The position numbers and the translations under genes are program-made. The notes beneath the pieces were generated by a model. That model was not told the origin of the DNA. It saw nothing but the letters and a program-made list of their open reading frames with translations, and did not search any database. From Acanthococcus lagerstroemiae (Eukaryota > Arthropoda > Insecta > Hemiptera > Eriococcidae), in contig CM063113.1 in the NCBI GenBank assembly GCA_031841125.1, positions 20,729,312 to 20,793,311 of the forward strand: a stretch of DNA of 64,000 nt, given 5' to 3'. Positions 46,285-56,918 of the stretch are shown here, piece by piece (position 1 is the stretch's first letter; every line of letters starts with the position of its first letter).

Positions 46285-46486
46285 CAGGGACGGCGCGATC
46301 TTGTAATCTGCGGGGGGGGGGGGTGTTTATTTAAATTTTCCGACAGGCGTTCAAGGGTGCATATGTGCGCTTTTTTTTGCCGACTGTAGAATTGCCGACG
46401 AAGTACTAAAAAATGTCAATAAAATGCCGACGAGTATAAAATGCGGGGGGGGGGGGGGGTTCACCCACCCCCTCGCGACGTCCCTG
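46285..46486 (+). mobile_element. hAT-like MITE, CAGGGACG family, copy 1
   Basis: The ends are CAGGGACGGCGCGATC and CTCGCGACGTCCCTG, with a perfect 8-bp duplication CAAATAAC at 46277-46284 and 46487-46494. 202 bp, with two long G runs (46313-46322 and about 46445-46459) and GCCGAC words inside. Confidence 0.92.
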
Positions 46487-46719
46487 CAAATAACAAAATC
46501 TGTTAACGATTACCTTTGAATTGATGCAATAAAAACTTCACGCTTAATTACTTGCGAGTTGAAGTGTTTAATGCTGTCATTTCTTTGTTACCTATGGTTA
46601 AGTAATATTTGTTATTTTATTTTCATAAGTTGGTTCAGTTTTCGTCAAGTATTATTAACTTACTATTATGATATTTTGAGTAAAAAGACTTCATAAAATA
46701 TTGAAGAATGAGCCAGAAA

Positions 46720-46990
46720 CAAGGCCAGCGATCTCTCATTTTCTCATAGCACAAAAATACAAAACTTTTAAATAAGGAACCCTGGAACATCCCCATCCAC
46801 TCCTCTTTTCATTTGCTCTCACCCGAGCTCTGGAACCGATCCCCATCCCCCTAAGAAAATTGCAACCCAAAGAAACATCCAATACCTATAAGTTTTACAA
46901 AATTGAATTTTAAAAAAGTGCAAAATCCAGCCTGGTGCATGTACCCCAGTGTAACTGACTTTCGACAGCCCTGACCAGAAAAAATATTTT
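46720..46990 (+). repeat. Dispersed repeat shared with 54180-54480
   Basis: Colinear words in both places are TACAAAACTTTTAAATAAGG / TACAAAACTTCTAAATAAAA, AAATTGAATTTTAAA, AATCCAGCCTGGTGCA and GACTTTCG near the right. Both end close to a hAT-like terminus style (AGCCCTGACC / GCCGTACCG). No target duplications. Probably a DNA-element family of about 270-300 bp. Confidence 0.6.
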
Positions 46991-47499
46991 GTATACTTTC
47001 ATGTTTCTAATAATTGTATTCTTAAAGTATCTATTTAAATATTTTGTTTTTGTTCGAGACTTCGTAATATAAAAATTTATTTACAGTCAAACTTGGTGTA
47101 TGTGTTACGGTGAAAGACCGAAATCTAAGAATGTTGACTATCACCGGTGAATGTCGACAATCTCCAAAATGCTTAGTGAAAGTCGGAAGAAAAATGTTAC
47201 GTTTGGACATTCACTGGTAACGGTCAACAATTACAGACGAGCTTTGGTAAACGTTAAAAAATGCGATTTGTTGGAACACTCAGTACTTAGTACTTACTAT
47301 ACAAAGCAAGGTGTTCACAAAATCTTGCCTAAAAACTATGCACAAAAATTTTCAAATATTTTCAGTGTTTCATAAAAACTGTCGTCTGGATCCGCGGCCA
47401 TTTTTTCTGTAAACGATGCCCTCCTTCATGTCCTTCAAAAATACTCGTTGTCAGGATGAGTGGCTCACATACACGGTTAAATGGAGATTAACATATTTT

Positions 47500-47880
47500 G
47501 AGGCACCCAGTATTATTAATCATTCATATGGCACCTTAGAAAGAGGGGAGCTCAAAATATTTATAAAATGTAATATGGATGTTGTTTCATAGGTTATTTG
47601 GTCCACCAAATTCAATTTTGGTATTAGTTTTACTGTGACACCGAAAAGTAAGAGGGAGAGGTCACGGGTTAAATTCAGGAGTAGATACAATATGGATATT
47701 ATTTAATAAGTTTTCAATGTCACTAAACTCAATTTCAATTCAACTCTGCTTTGAGAAATGAGACTTCTGAGAGGGGGGAGGGAGTGAAATAGAAACACTC
47801 GAAAAATATAAAATAGATATAATTTTTTTGTAGGGGGGGGGGGGCTTAGACAGGATAGGTACATTATGATAATAGTACGC
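47500..47880. repeat. Degenerate tandem repeat block
   Basis: Words such as TTTGGTCCACCAAATTCAAT, TGTCACTAAACTCAATTTC, and two ATGGATATTATTTAATAAG-like pieces recur about 125 bp apart, as in the 17010-18720 family. Confidence 0.5.
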
Positions 47881-48875
47881 ATTTCCAGTTCAACGTTCAC
47901 TAACTTCAACTGGCGTACGTTGACACTGGTTTGTGATTGTCGACATTCACCGGTGATCGTCAACGTACACAGTTCTTCGGTCTTTCACCCGTAACATACG
48001 AGTATGCATTATTAGAGAGGGGTTAATTGAAGAGCTGACTTCCAAAGTGATTTTAGTCCAAAACACACAAGTTTGGGAAATCAAAAAATGTTCTCACGAG
48101 GTGATGTACAGGTGGTAACACTGAACTGAGTGGATGAATAGGAAGCTGGGCTATAGAATCCTAGTGGGGTGAATAATGACCATATTGCCAAAGTTTGAAC
48201 ATGAACAGCTGTTTGTCTTCTGGCAGTGAAGCTGCAAAGTGGAAGAAGTCGTGGACTAAGGGCAGTTTGGAAAAAGGAAACGAATAACACTTCCACTTAT
48301 TCACCTTTCCATGGCATGTAAAATGCACCAGTAAATTGAACTACAGTTGGAGAGGAAAATGTCTGGAATTCGAACTACAGATTACGACTTCAGCCGTGTA
48401 AGAGAGCCACGTATCAATGCTTTGAACACATATAACTCGCCTCCTATTAGAGATAGAAATCGCAGGGAACGTTGGAATGGGTAATTTCTTCTTCTCTATC
48501 AGAGTGCGCTAAAATATCAGTTTCGATAATTTTGGACTAAGGGCACTTCGAAAGTCAGCTCTTCAGTTCTTGGAAAGAAAAAATTCTTTCAGCGATTAGA
48601 AACAATTGACAATAAATGAGTGGATACAGACAATTTTGCACAAGTACGCGTATTGGAATTGTGATCAGGCATATGAAAAGTTCTCATAGAAGTTCATAAT
48701 TTCTATTTTCAAATCTGGGAGATGTCCTATAGCATTTTGCCGGTAATTCTTTGGGTCCTAATCCACCCTTGCCGGTCACCGTACAAGTTTGTCGAAATTT
48801 GATTTGAAAATCTTCTGACAGTAGCAATGCCTTATCAGCCCATCGAAGTCTATTCTAGAGCAAAGCGAACTATGA
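47881..48875. other. Unassigned stretch
   Basis: No gene recognised. GGTGAATGTCGAC-type words at about 47137 and 47945 (there as CACCGGTGATCGTCAACG) hint at a further inverted repeat pair spanning roughly 47100-48000, starting GTTACGGTGAAAGACCGAAA and ending TTTCACCCGTAACA. The pair is noted as a finding. Confidence 0.35.
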
Positions 48876-48883
48876 GGCTGTTG

Positions 48884-49051
48884 CAGGGCTGTACTGACGG
48901 GGGTGGGGGGAGGGGTTTACCAAAACACGGAAAACAATGGGTTGAGACGGAGAGGAGGAATCTGTAACTGAGCCTACCCCCCCCCCCCCCCAAGAAAAAA
49001 TTGTCTTAATCGCAAAACCCTCCCTTTGCTTAAATTCTGGGTACGGTCCTG
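48884..49051 (+). mobile_element. hAT-like MITE, CAGGGCCGTACC family, copy 2
   Basis: The ends are CAGGGCTGTACTG and GGGTACGGTCCTG. The duplication is GGCTGTTG (48876-48883) and GGCTGTGG (49052-49059). The interior shares AACAATGGGTTGAGACGGAG and TTGTCTTAATCGCAA with 17249-17434. 168 bp, with a C14 run. Confidence 0.88.
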
Positions 49052-49060
49052 GGCTGTGGA

Positions 49061-49405
49061 ATGTCGAAAACGACAGCGACACATACCGGAGTCGTTCAGT
49101 CAACCGCTGTTCGATTGCCAATACGACTCTTGACACATTCGGCATTCTCAGCCAAAGCAAATGGTACAGTGAATTTTAATCGGGCATACGGCACCAAGAT
49201 TGCGATTAATGGGCAATTTGGCAACATTGTAAAAGTTTCGAAAACTGTTGGACGCTGGCTATACCGGCGCAGAGTGGACACTCAGGACATCTATTCCAGT
49301 CTGACCTCAGACTATCGCCATTCCAATCAGGTGTACATCGTACGTACGGCAATAAAATTAAAAAAAAAAAAAAGAAAACGAAAGAATGAAAAGCAGTTAT
49401 TCTAA
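49061..49405 (+). CDS. Unrecognised 114-codon ORF directly after a MITE
   Basis: The frame opens MSKTTATHTGVVQSTAV, runs through FNRAYGTKIAINGQFGNIV and SKTVGRWLYRRRVDTQD, and ends in a poly-Lys stretch encoded by an A-rich run. I recognise no domain. The minus strand is also open over 49096-49281. The upstream frame is interrupted by the MITE at 48884-49051. Reading across the empty target site gives a different frame continuing to about 49175. Composition is protein-like, but coding status is unproven. Confidence 0.2.
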   Translation: MSKTTATHTGVVQSTAVRLPIRLLTHSAFSAKANGTVNFNRAYGTKIAINGQFGNIVKVSKTVGRWLYRRRVDTQDIYSSLTSDYRHSNQVYIVRTAIKLKKKKRKRKNEKQLF

Positions 49406-50690
49406 CGATTTGTGAAGATCTAAAGATTATTTTCTACCATACGATTCATTAATTCTCCGTTTCATTAACCTGTCAGTGCGTCAATCCCACAGAAAAGGTA
49501 AAATTACGTTTATTTTAATTACGAGCCAGGCGGCTATGATTGACGATCAGATTCATCACGCCGAAGATGGAAACGAAAAGTGTTGAGATGAAATCACACC
49601 GAGATCGTATATACTCGTACAGGTGAAACTGAAAGCATTCGTATTCGAGTATTGGGTATTCAGTTCACTATATGAAGGTAGATATTGTATTTAGGTACTT
49701 CAAATTTATCCACCTCCACTCAAAATTGTAAACGTGAGTTATTTACCGATCTGTCGAGTAGATGGAGTGGACGAAGAATTTACATTGCACGCATTTGAAC
49801 GGGAGTCGTTTACCGCACACGCGGGTACATAAAACCGCGACGAAAAATTGTGGTTACATAATTCGTTAAATGATGACGTCAATTTGGACGATGCCAAATT
49901 TATACTTGCGAGTTGAGATATTAAAAATTGTTCGAAAAAATTTCACTTCGGTTGTCTTTTCGATGTCGGCGGAGCGATCGCGAAAATCAGAGAATTTCAA
50001 AAAGTATGTATGAATACCTTCGTACTGAATTTACTCATCATTGATGTTCCTATACAAATGTCACAATTGAGTTCTAGAGCGACTGTGTGAGGTTTCATTC
50101 TTTGCTATGAGAAATCAGTCCGTACAGTTTTTAGGACGAACCGGTACGAGATGAAAAGAAATATGGGAATTTCGGTCTGTCACCTCCTATTATGATGCAT
50201 CATGGACAGTTACTCGTATAAAGTCGTTCGATCGAATTTACTAACAAGTATTTATGAAAACGCGTGGGATAGTTAAAATTGGCACAGTTTCTGAGATAAC
50301 ATTTTAATTAAAGTACAGATTTTACGAGTGCTTTAAATGTAATTTATTATACGTTCGTCGTAACGTATACACGAGCAGTGCGTGCGAGCTTATTTGAGCA
50401 AAGAAGACCAGAGAGAGAACCATAAATGTACCATGTACTAGCACTGAACTACCAACTTGAGGATGTCTCGGAGTGAATGAGCTTCCTTCAACGGAGGAAA
50501 CCGGTGACTCATTGTTACAACATCTAGATACGTTTGTCTGTTAGCTCTTATGAAGGGACTGGCTGAGATGTAATAGGCGCGGGGTGGCAGTAAAGCAACT
50601 GTCTCTCCCAGAGAAAAATACTGAAATCGGAAAACTCACATGGGAACGTCTTATAATCTCAAACGAACCTGTTAGACCGCTAGAATATTC
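49406..50690. other. Unassigned single-copy CpG-containing DNA
   Basis: Balanced composition with many CG dinucleotides, no repeats seen elsewhere in the window and no recognised coding region. It resembles the islands at 2600-3700 and 39290-40640. Confidence 0.3.
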
Positions 50691-50930
50691 TAGTTTAAGG
50701 AAACCCTATACACGTGTGAAAGTCTGGAAACTTGTAAATCAGTCTTCAGGAGTCGTAGCGAGTTCCCAATACATTTACAAGGGTCTTACAGAGTTTCAAG
50801 TAAGTTTTCGAGGATCTCAAACGAGCATTGAAGAATTATGAAGAGTCTTGAGAAGACTCAAACATCATTATTAAGCCTTGACGAGGTCTGATCAAATCTG
50901 GAAGAGTCTGAAAGAGTCTTTAACATCCTT
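50690..50930 (+). repeat. Short AGTCTT-type phased array
   Basis: GAAAGTCTGGAAACTTGTAA, AGTCTTCAGGAGTCGTAGCG, AGTCTTGAGAAGACTC and GGAAGAGTCTGAAAGAGTCT recur near 10-bp spacing, as in 23790-25640. Confidence 0.55.
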
Positions 50931-51237
50931 CCCTTTCAAATAAAGTAAGCCACTGCCTCGGCGGATTCTAACGGACGTGATTCCTCCGATGATGTCTGCT
51001 GTAGTCTAGTGTCTAGCAGTGCCGTTAATATAAGACGGGGGGGGGCAGGAATAATCTCCTAAAATATTTAGTTTTTTTTAACTCAGCCCTCTCTTTCCGT
51101 CGAAAGCCACATACATACTGGTGTTTGGTGAAATTCATTATCGATAGACACGTAAACATCTGTTCATCTGTTGGAATGGAACGTCTCGTGACGTCATATT
51201 GTTTAAGGTCAGTGTTCTAAACGCCTGCAGCTTACAA

Positions 51238-51523
51238 GTAATCTCTCGAGACTAATTTTTGCCATTCATCTAAATATGCTCAAGCAGAAAAATCCGAAGG
51301 TACTTCTCTTTTTATATGGGGAGGGGATTCTTAATTTGTAAAGCTGAAATTTAAATTCTGTCAACTGGTGGACATGTCTAGTAATTGCTCGAGACTAGTT
51401 TTTGCCATTCATCTACAATATGCTCGAGCCGAAAAATCCGAAGGGACTTCTTTTTATATTGGGAGGGGATTCTAAATTTTTTAAACTGAAATTTGAATTC
51501 TGTCAACTGGTGGACATGTCTGA
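51238..51523 (+). repeat. Tandem duplication of 143 bp
   Basis: The unit starting GTAATCTCTCGAGACTAATT at 51238 recurs as GTAATTGCTCGAGACTAGTT at 51381. The similarity runs through GAAAAATCCGAAGG and TTCTGTCAACTGGTGGACAT, with only scattered differences, suggesting a fairly recent event. Confidence 0.85.
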
Positions 51524-51599
51524 AATTCACGAGCTGAAGAAAACTATTTTTCAGTTATTTCATCGGCTGAGAATTGATTTCGCCAATTTAGGATCAATA

Positions 51600-53290
51600 T
51601 TCCCAACAGGTGAAGGAAGTTGAAAATATGCTCAAGGGTCTCAAAGTGAACCGTACTCCGGAGCCAGACAGGGTAGAAAATACAATCTTAAAAATGTGCA
51701 AAGTGGTGCTAGCCAGTCTTCTAACCTCAATCTTCAATTGTGTCCTATCCTCGGGTCTTTCGCCAAAACAAAGGCACCTCTCCGAAATCATATTGCTTCA
51801 CAAAAAAGGCTATAGAGCAGACATTGGTAACTATCGTCCGGTATGTTTATGATCTAATATTTGTAAAGTTTTTGTGTAAATACTAAAACATAAAATTTAT
51901 AAAATTTTGGACGCATAACAATCGGTAGAACAAGCAGGCTTCCGCAAAAATTACAGCACAACAAATTGTATTCAAACTTTAAGCCAAATTTTAGAAAAAG
52001 GCAAAGAATACTAAATCAGTATTGCAATTATGTTTATTGATTTTAAAAAAGCTTTTGAGTTCTTATATCACATTATCTGGTCTACACTGTCTAAACAGCG
52101 AATACTGTCAGAGATGATTAACATTTTGAGTGAAATTTATTCCAAATCGGAAGCTAAAATTAAACTGGAGAGTTGTGAAGATAAATTTGAGATTAGGTCA
52201 TGCATAAACAGGCCTGCAGCTAACTCCAAGGCAGCCACGGCGAGAAAAAAAATTTAATAAATAGAAACAGCTAAAAGTAAAAAAAATCTTTGTGTTGTGT
52301 GTACCTTTATGGCTCATGCCCTGGTTGAATAACCAAATGCCCTGGCACACAAAAGCGGTTAGTAGGGCCTAGGTGTAAAGCAGGAGAGGGGGCCTTATCT
52401 TTCAAGGTCTTTAATGTAGTTCTAGAAGAAGTCTTTCGACATTTAGATCGGAGAGGAAGGTGACTGAAAAGTAATGGGCTGAATCTTAACGAAACTAAAA
52501 ACCTGACCGACCTAAGATTTGCTGATGACATTGTGCTTATTGCGAAGAGTCTTAAGAAACTTGACATTATGGCAGAAAACCTGAGGAGGGAAAGCGTAAA
52601 CAGTTGGACTTTCCATACAGTATTCTAAAACAAAAATAATGACTAACATTAGTCAAGCCAAGGAACTCAAATTTGATAATAAAACTGAAAGTGTTTCGGA
52701 ATATATGTAAATACTAGAGAATAGAACTAAAAATGAACTGAAGGTTAGAAAAGCGAACGCGTGGAGAGCCTTCTGGGCTCAGAAGGCAGTTCTCAAGGGT
52801 AAAATTAAATTGAAATCAAAAATAAGAATTCTAGAGAGCTCGGTCTACCCCGTGTTGATGCACGAGAGACTAGACGCACACGTGGGCCTGTAAAACGAAT
52901 CCAAAAATTCAGAACGACTCGACATGTTATGTTGAGAAATGTCTTGGGCATACGGTCAAAAGACAAGAAAAGCATTCGGACATTCAAAGTCTAACAAAAA
53001 CAGAACAGATTTGCGGCATTATCAAAAAATTTTATTCAATTACGGCCACGTGACCAGAGAGTCAAAATTTAAATGGAATAAAATCGCTACCTTGATTCCT
53101 AGAGGCAAAAGGAGGAGGGGGCGATCTGTATGGGGATGGGTTGACGAAGTGGTTCGGGTGGCCGTTCAGGGTAGATATCAATAGCCAAAAACAGAAGGTG
53201 GACCTGACGGAAGCTTATACCCAAAATGGGGTAAACTGAGTGTGAGGCGGTGTGGAAATACTCCTACTAACCATTGGAATAATTTGAACA
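51600..53290 (+). pseudogene. LINE reverse-transcriptase remnant with a 171-bp insertion
   Basis: The frames give VENMLKGLKVNRTPEPDRVE, SEIILLHKKGYRADIGNYRP (51784), VEQAGFRKNYSTTN, IAIMFIDFKKAFEFLYH (52021) and LRFADDIVLIAKSLKKL (FADD at 52518-52529). They continue with ENRTKNELKVRKANAWRAFW and RNVLGIRSKDK, ending with VDLTEAYTQNGVN and a stop near 53236. A 171-bp insertion (52199-52369) flanked by TAGGT splits the GVRQGDP region. Skipping it restores one continuous frame into LSFKVFNVVLEEVFRHLD. Stops and shifts elsewhere show this copy is dead. The endonuclease part is missing, so it is 5'-truncated. Confidence 0.87.
52199..52369. mobile_element. 171-bp insertion inside the LINE remnant
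   Basis: Bounded by TAGGT at 52194-52198 and 52370-52374. It contains GGCAGCCACGGCGAG, an A-rich stretch and CCTGGTTGAATAACCAAATG. No inverted ends or known family were recognised. Its removal restores the LINE frame, which supports the limits. Confidence 0.65.
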
Positions 53291-54179
53291 TTAATCTCAG
53301 ACATACTGAGTTATAAAGCTTAAAGTAATTCCCAACAGACGAAAAAGTACCTCCCCTCCCCCTCCTTCGGTAAGTCCCAGCGTTTTGGGTGTCTTCGTAG
53401 CGGTGTTCAGAATATAAGAGCTGAAATTCAATGCATCACTATCAATGTTTATGCAATCATTTTTTCATGGCTCCTAAAAGCTGACAGTTGCCCTTTCCAA
53501 TGAGATTTCATTTCCTAAATTCGAGCGCAAAATCAAAGTAAAGAGCTTCTTTTGAACGTTGAAACAGTACTCTTGCACTTAGTCTCCCATTCCTCTCTTT
53601 TAAGAAAAGGGGTTACACGACGTGACTGGCTATACGGCTACCCCATTCCCAACATCTTATTCAGTATTGAAATTTTGATCTGGCGTTTTGATTTTTTGAC
53701 TATCATAGTTGCGTTCACCTATGTATAGTTCGACAATCAGTATTTTGACATTTTAACTATTAGTGTTTCGATGTTGTTGATATAAATGTAGATTGTTTCC
53801 ATTATCGATATTTCAACATTTGACTATTGATACTTTGATATTAATCGAATTTTCTACTATTGACATTTCAATGAGATATTAACAGGTCCGTAGCGTGTAT
53901 ACTTTTCCAGAGGTGCGGGTTGGAGAAATATTGCAAATTTCACGCGCCAAATGTTGGCCATAAAAAGCCAGGGTCTTGACCGCACTCTGCCTAGGAGAAA
54001 GAAACAACGCTTTCACATCTCAAGAAATCATTCAAGGCGCCTTTTTATCAACGAACCGGATAATTTTTTGAACTTTAGAGAAGTACTAAATTATTTCTGT
54101 ACCCCATGCCCCCTCTCCAACGACTCTGCTTTTCCTTTTAAATACTCCATTTACAATTTTCGAGTCCAGCAAACGCCCT
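53291..54179. other. Unassigned; tandem-family remnant and TTTCGATATT-type words
   Basis: 53280-53560 shows decayed units of the 17010-18720 family. From 53680 to 53880 the words TTTTGATTTTTTGACTATC, TTTTGACATTTTAACTATTA, ATTTCAACATTTGACTATTG and TTTCTACTATTGACATTTC recur at roughly 20-60 bp, a small local repeat. No gene recognised. Confidence 0.4.
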
Positions 54180-54480
54180 GTTTATGTAATGGAAGCTGTA
54201 TTTTTTATGAGAGAATGAGACACGGCCGGCGATCATTCATTTTCTGACCTGGTGCGAATACAAAACTTCTAAATAAAAAACCCTGAACCCCCCCCCCCCC
54301 CTAGAAAATTGAAACACAAAAAACATCCAGTAAGTACGAATAAGTTTTAAAAAATTGAATTTTAAAGAAGACGTGGATTTTTCCACCTGGTGCAATGAAC
54401 TAGGTGGAAAATCCAGCCTGGTGCACATGCTCCAGTGCAAATGGACTTTCGCCGGCCGTACCGAGCACAGGCATACGGAT
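54180..54480 (+). repeat. Dispersed repeat, second copy of 46720-46990
   Basis: It shares TACAAAACTTCTAAATAAA, AATTGAATTTTAAA, AATCCAGCCTGGTGCA and GACTTTCG in order with 46720-46990. It contains an extra 25-30 bp duplication around GGTGCAATGAACTAGGTGG and a C14 run at 54289-54301. Confidence 0.6.
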
Positions 54481-54989
54481 GGGGGCCAGCGGTGTCCTGA
54501 ACGTTTCAAATGGGGAACAGTTGGCAAGTGAGCATCCCTTACAGGAAAATTTGAAAAAGTAAGGTTTTGTTTTTCTTTTGGCTCTTATTTTTAAGTGGGA
54601 AATCTCTTCCTCCACCACGAAAAAATTCACTTGGTATCTCTCAGCTGAAGAGTGGCCGGTCAAAGAGTGAAATTTTTAGGAGCTGTCAGCTTTCAGTCGA
54701 TGACAACTGCGAATGGTAATTGAAAATACGACAGAATAGTAACAGTTTCATGAATCCTCTTCTCCTGAGAATTTTCTCGAGCTCACCATGGTGGTTGCAT
54801 TTTTAACTTTTGCACGATTTGTACTACTGACTGTTTTCTTAGTGCCGTTAAATATGAAAATGTTTTCTAAAGTGTGAAATTATATTCTTCCAGAACACTG
54901 AATTCTCGATTCGTCGACTATTTTTGGAGAATTTTCAATGTTAATGCCATCCAATTTTTTCATGTTCAAAGAGTGGAAGTAATTCTTAA

Positions 54990-55490
54990 GACTAGCTGCG
55001 ATTATTCAGTTTTTAACGCTCTCCTAGAAATCCTTTAGGGTCTCCATATTCTTTAAGGCTTTTCTGAACGTATTTTAAACTTGCTAAGACTGTTCAAAAT
55101 TTATTTGGGCTTTTACAAGCTCAATTATGGTTCTTCGGGACATGATCAGAACTGTTTAGCTCGTATAAGAGTCTGAAAGACTCATTGAAACTAAATAACA
55201 GTTAACAACCACAAATTACGCCAAATCACCGTTATTTAACAGCACTTTCAGGACTGAAACCATTATTGGCAGTTCTGTGTCAACCTTGAGAATACTTACA
55301 CGTTATAGTAATGTTACAATGTTATTTCACTAATTCATTTTATGATCATTGTCAAATTACCGCAGCTTTAGTGCTCATTTAAGATTCTCCCAGACTTAAC
55401 ACTTTTTGAAGCTCTTCTTTAGAACTTGCTGACGGTTCCGTATTCGTTTGAGATATTTTACGACACTTCAAAACTGGGTCAAGATTAATG
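54990..55490 (-). repeat. Phased minisatellite remnant
   Basis: Words such as TTTAAACTTGCTAAGACTG, TTAAGATTCTCCCAGACTTA and CGACACTTCAAAACTGGGTC continue the AAGACT-type pattern at loose 10-bp spacing. More diverged than the arrays at 42350 or 62520. Confidence 0.45.
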
Positions 55491-55819
55491 AAAATTCTTC
55501 TATGCACGTTTAAAACAAGCAGACCCAGAGTAAATAGGAAGTTTTTCTGTGCGTGTATTCTGTTGAAGAATTACGGGAGGCCAAAAAAAAAATATATATA
55601 TATATAGCAGAATCGGATTTCCTGGGTATGCCGCAGGAGGGGAAGAGGAAGTTTTCTTGTTGGAGGAGAGAAGCACACTCTTTTCAATAATTTGCTCCAG
55701 GGTGCATTTCGCTTGAATCTGGATGGTTGATATCGCCATTTTAGCTAGTATACATAATGCTTTAAAATTTGAAACGATAGCAATTCAAAACGCTGTTTAT
55801 ACAGCACAACAGGCCTACT

Positions 55820-55973
55820 CAGTACCGTATCCAGGAATATGGCGGGGGGGGGGTTGACCAAACATATGGGGTTTCTAATGTTTCTGAGATCCGCATTTTC
55901 CTGAATTTTCAAGCACACGGCCGTACCCAAGGGGGTACAGACCCCTACCCCTCCCCCCTTGTATACGGCCCTG
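55820..55973 (+). mobile_element. hAT-like MITE, CAGKRCCGTA family
   Basis: It starts CAGTACCGTATCCAGG and ends TTGTATACGGCCCTG, with a perfect 8-bp duplication GGCCTACT at 55812-55819 and 55974-55981. 154 bp, with a G10 run. It is related to the CAGGGCCGTACC family by its ends. Confidence 0.9.
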
Positions 55974-56063
55974 GGCCTACTGAACTGTCTAATTTGGCAA
56001 GATCAATTTACAAAACACCATAATTCGAGCTTCGAAGTCTAGTGAGAATTAGTTAAAACCTAC

Positions 56064-56124
56064 CTTTCGATTCCAAATAGTAGGACTGCGGTGAAGACGA
56101 TTACGAATGCACGACTTCATTTCC
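56064..56124 (-). other. Candidate host exon B (61 bp), minus strand
   Basis: On the minus strand a strong acceptor (TTTCGTGTTTCTTTCAG) precedes the exon and a donor (AAG|GTAGGT) follows it. Only one frame is open throughout, reading EMKSCIRNRLHRSPTIWNRK. If joined to candidate exon A in A's only open frame, translation stops after GNEVVHS. So either the CDS ends here, or this exon begins a frame at its own ATG, or the two belong to different transcripts. Gene identity is unknown. Confidence 0.4.
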
Positions 56125-56210
56125 CTGAAAGAAACACGAAACATAATTTCTCATTATATAACTGGTGGACTTATGGCAGGGTGTCTACTGGTCATCTAAG
56201 TCATCTAAAG

Positions 56211-56918
56211 TAGGGGCGAATGGACGCCAAAATAGTTACCGGGCATTAACAACGGCGCGGCGCCATATAATAATAATAATAATAATAACAGCCTTTATTT
56301 CTTATACTTACGACTACTACATGTGGTTCGAAAGTTTAATGCGCTCAAGATTAGGCCTGGGCCTCCCCTATCCGCTTCCACCGCGCCCTGTCCAGAGCAT
56401 CCCTTTTCCACGCTATACCCCCTTTGCTTACGATTTGCCCTCCTTTCTTCCTTTTCCTGTCCCTGGGGACCCATTCCAAAATCCCTTTTTCTCACCTCCC
56501 TTCTTCCCTTCAGACTACGTGGTCGGAATACTCCATCTTTAGCTTTTTAACCACGAAACGACAATCAGTCATTTTTGTTCTGGCTCTGACTTCTGTGTTT
56601 CTTGTCTTGTCTGACTTTTTGACACCGACCATTGATTTTTCCATCGCTATTTGTATTCTCGCCAACCTTAATAGTTGCCCCTCTGTGATCGCCCACGTTT
56701 GTGCTCCGTAGGAGAGAACCTGAAGCATGCAACTCTCGAAGATTTTCTTCTTCAGGTTTATTGATATTTTGCCTTTAAAGATTCTTTACGCCATACCAGG
56801 TTTCATTCTCCCTCCACCGCCCAGCTGAATTTTTTTCAACCAACCGACGCCGCAGCGCCAAAATCGCGACGGCGCAGCGGGCATTTGCCCGGTTTGCCAT
56901 ACGTTCCATCCGCTCCTG
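56211..56918. mobile_element. hAT-like element with GC-rich ends, 8-bp duplication, middle layer
   Basis: The ends are TAGGGGCGAATGG and CCATCCGCTCCTG, inversely related. They are flanked by ATCTAAAG at 56203-56210 and 56919-56926. GC-rich subterminal pieces (CCGGGCA, GGCGCGGCGCC on the left; CGCCGCAGCGCC, GGCGCAGCGGGCA on the right) contrast with the AT-rich host. It contains the LINE fragment at 56268-56788. Without that, it is about 180 bp. Confidence 0.82.
56268..56788 (-). pseudogene. 5'-truncated LINE C-terminus, inner layer of the nest
   Basis: The minus strand encodes the post-RT end of a LINE: RIFKGKISINLKKKIFESCM, LQVLSYGAQTWAITEGQLLR, IAMEKSMVGV and KMEYSDHVV. A frameshifted GPQGQEKEERRANRKQRG-type tail follows. 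It ends with AATAAAGGCTG followed by (TTA)n, the usual 3' end of such elements. The duplication CGCCATA lies at 56261-56267 and 56789-56795. At 521 bp it is a classic 5'-truncated insertion. The RT core itself is absent. Confidence 0.85.

Noticed and set aside
55500..55739. 79-codon minus frame starting MAISTIQIQAKCTLEQ, near exon candidates
   Set aside because: The first half looks protein-like, but it runs into a TATA microsatellite and a CCCAGGAAATCC MITE-like end, and no donor site was found.
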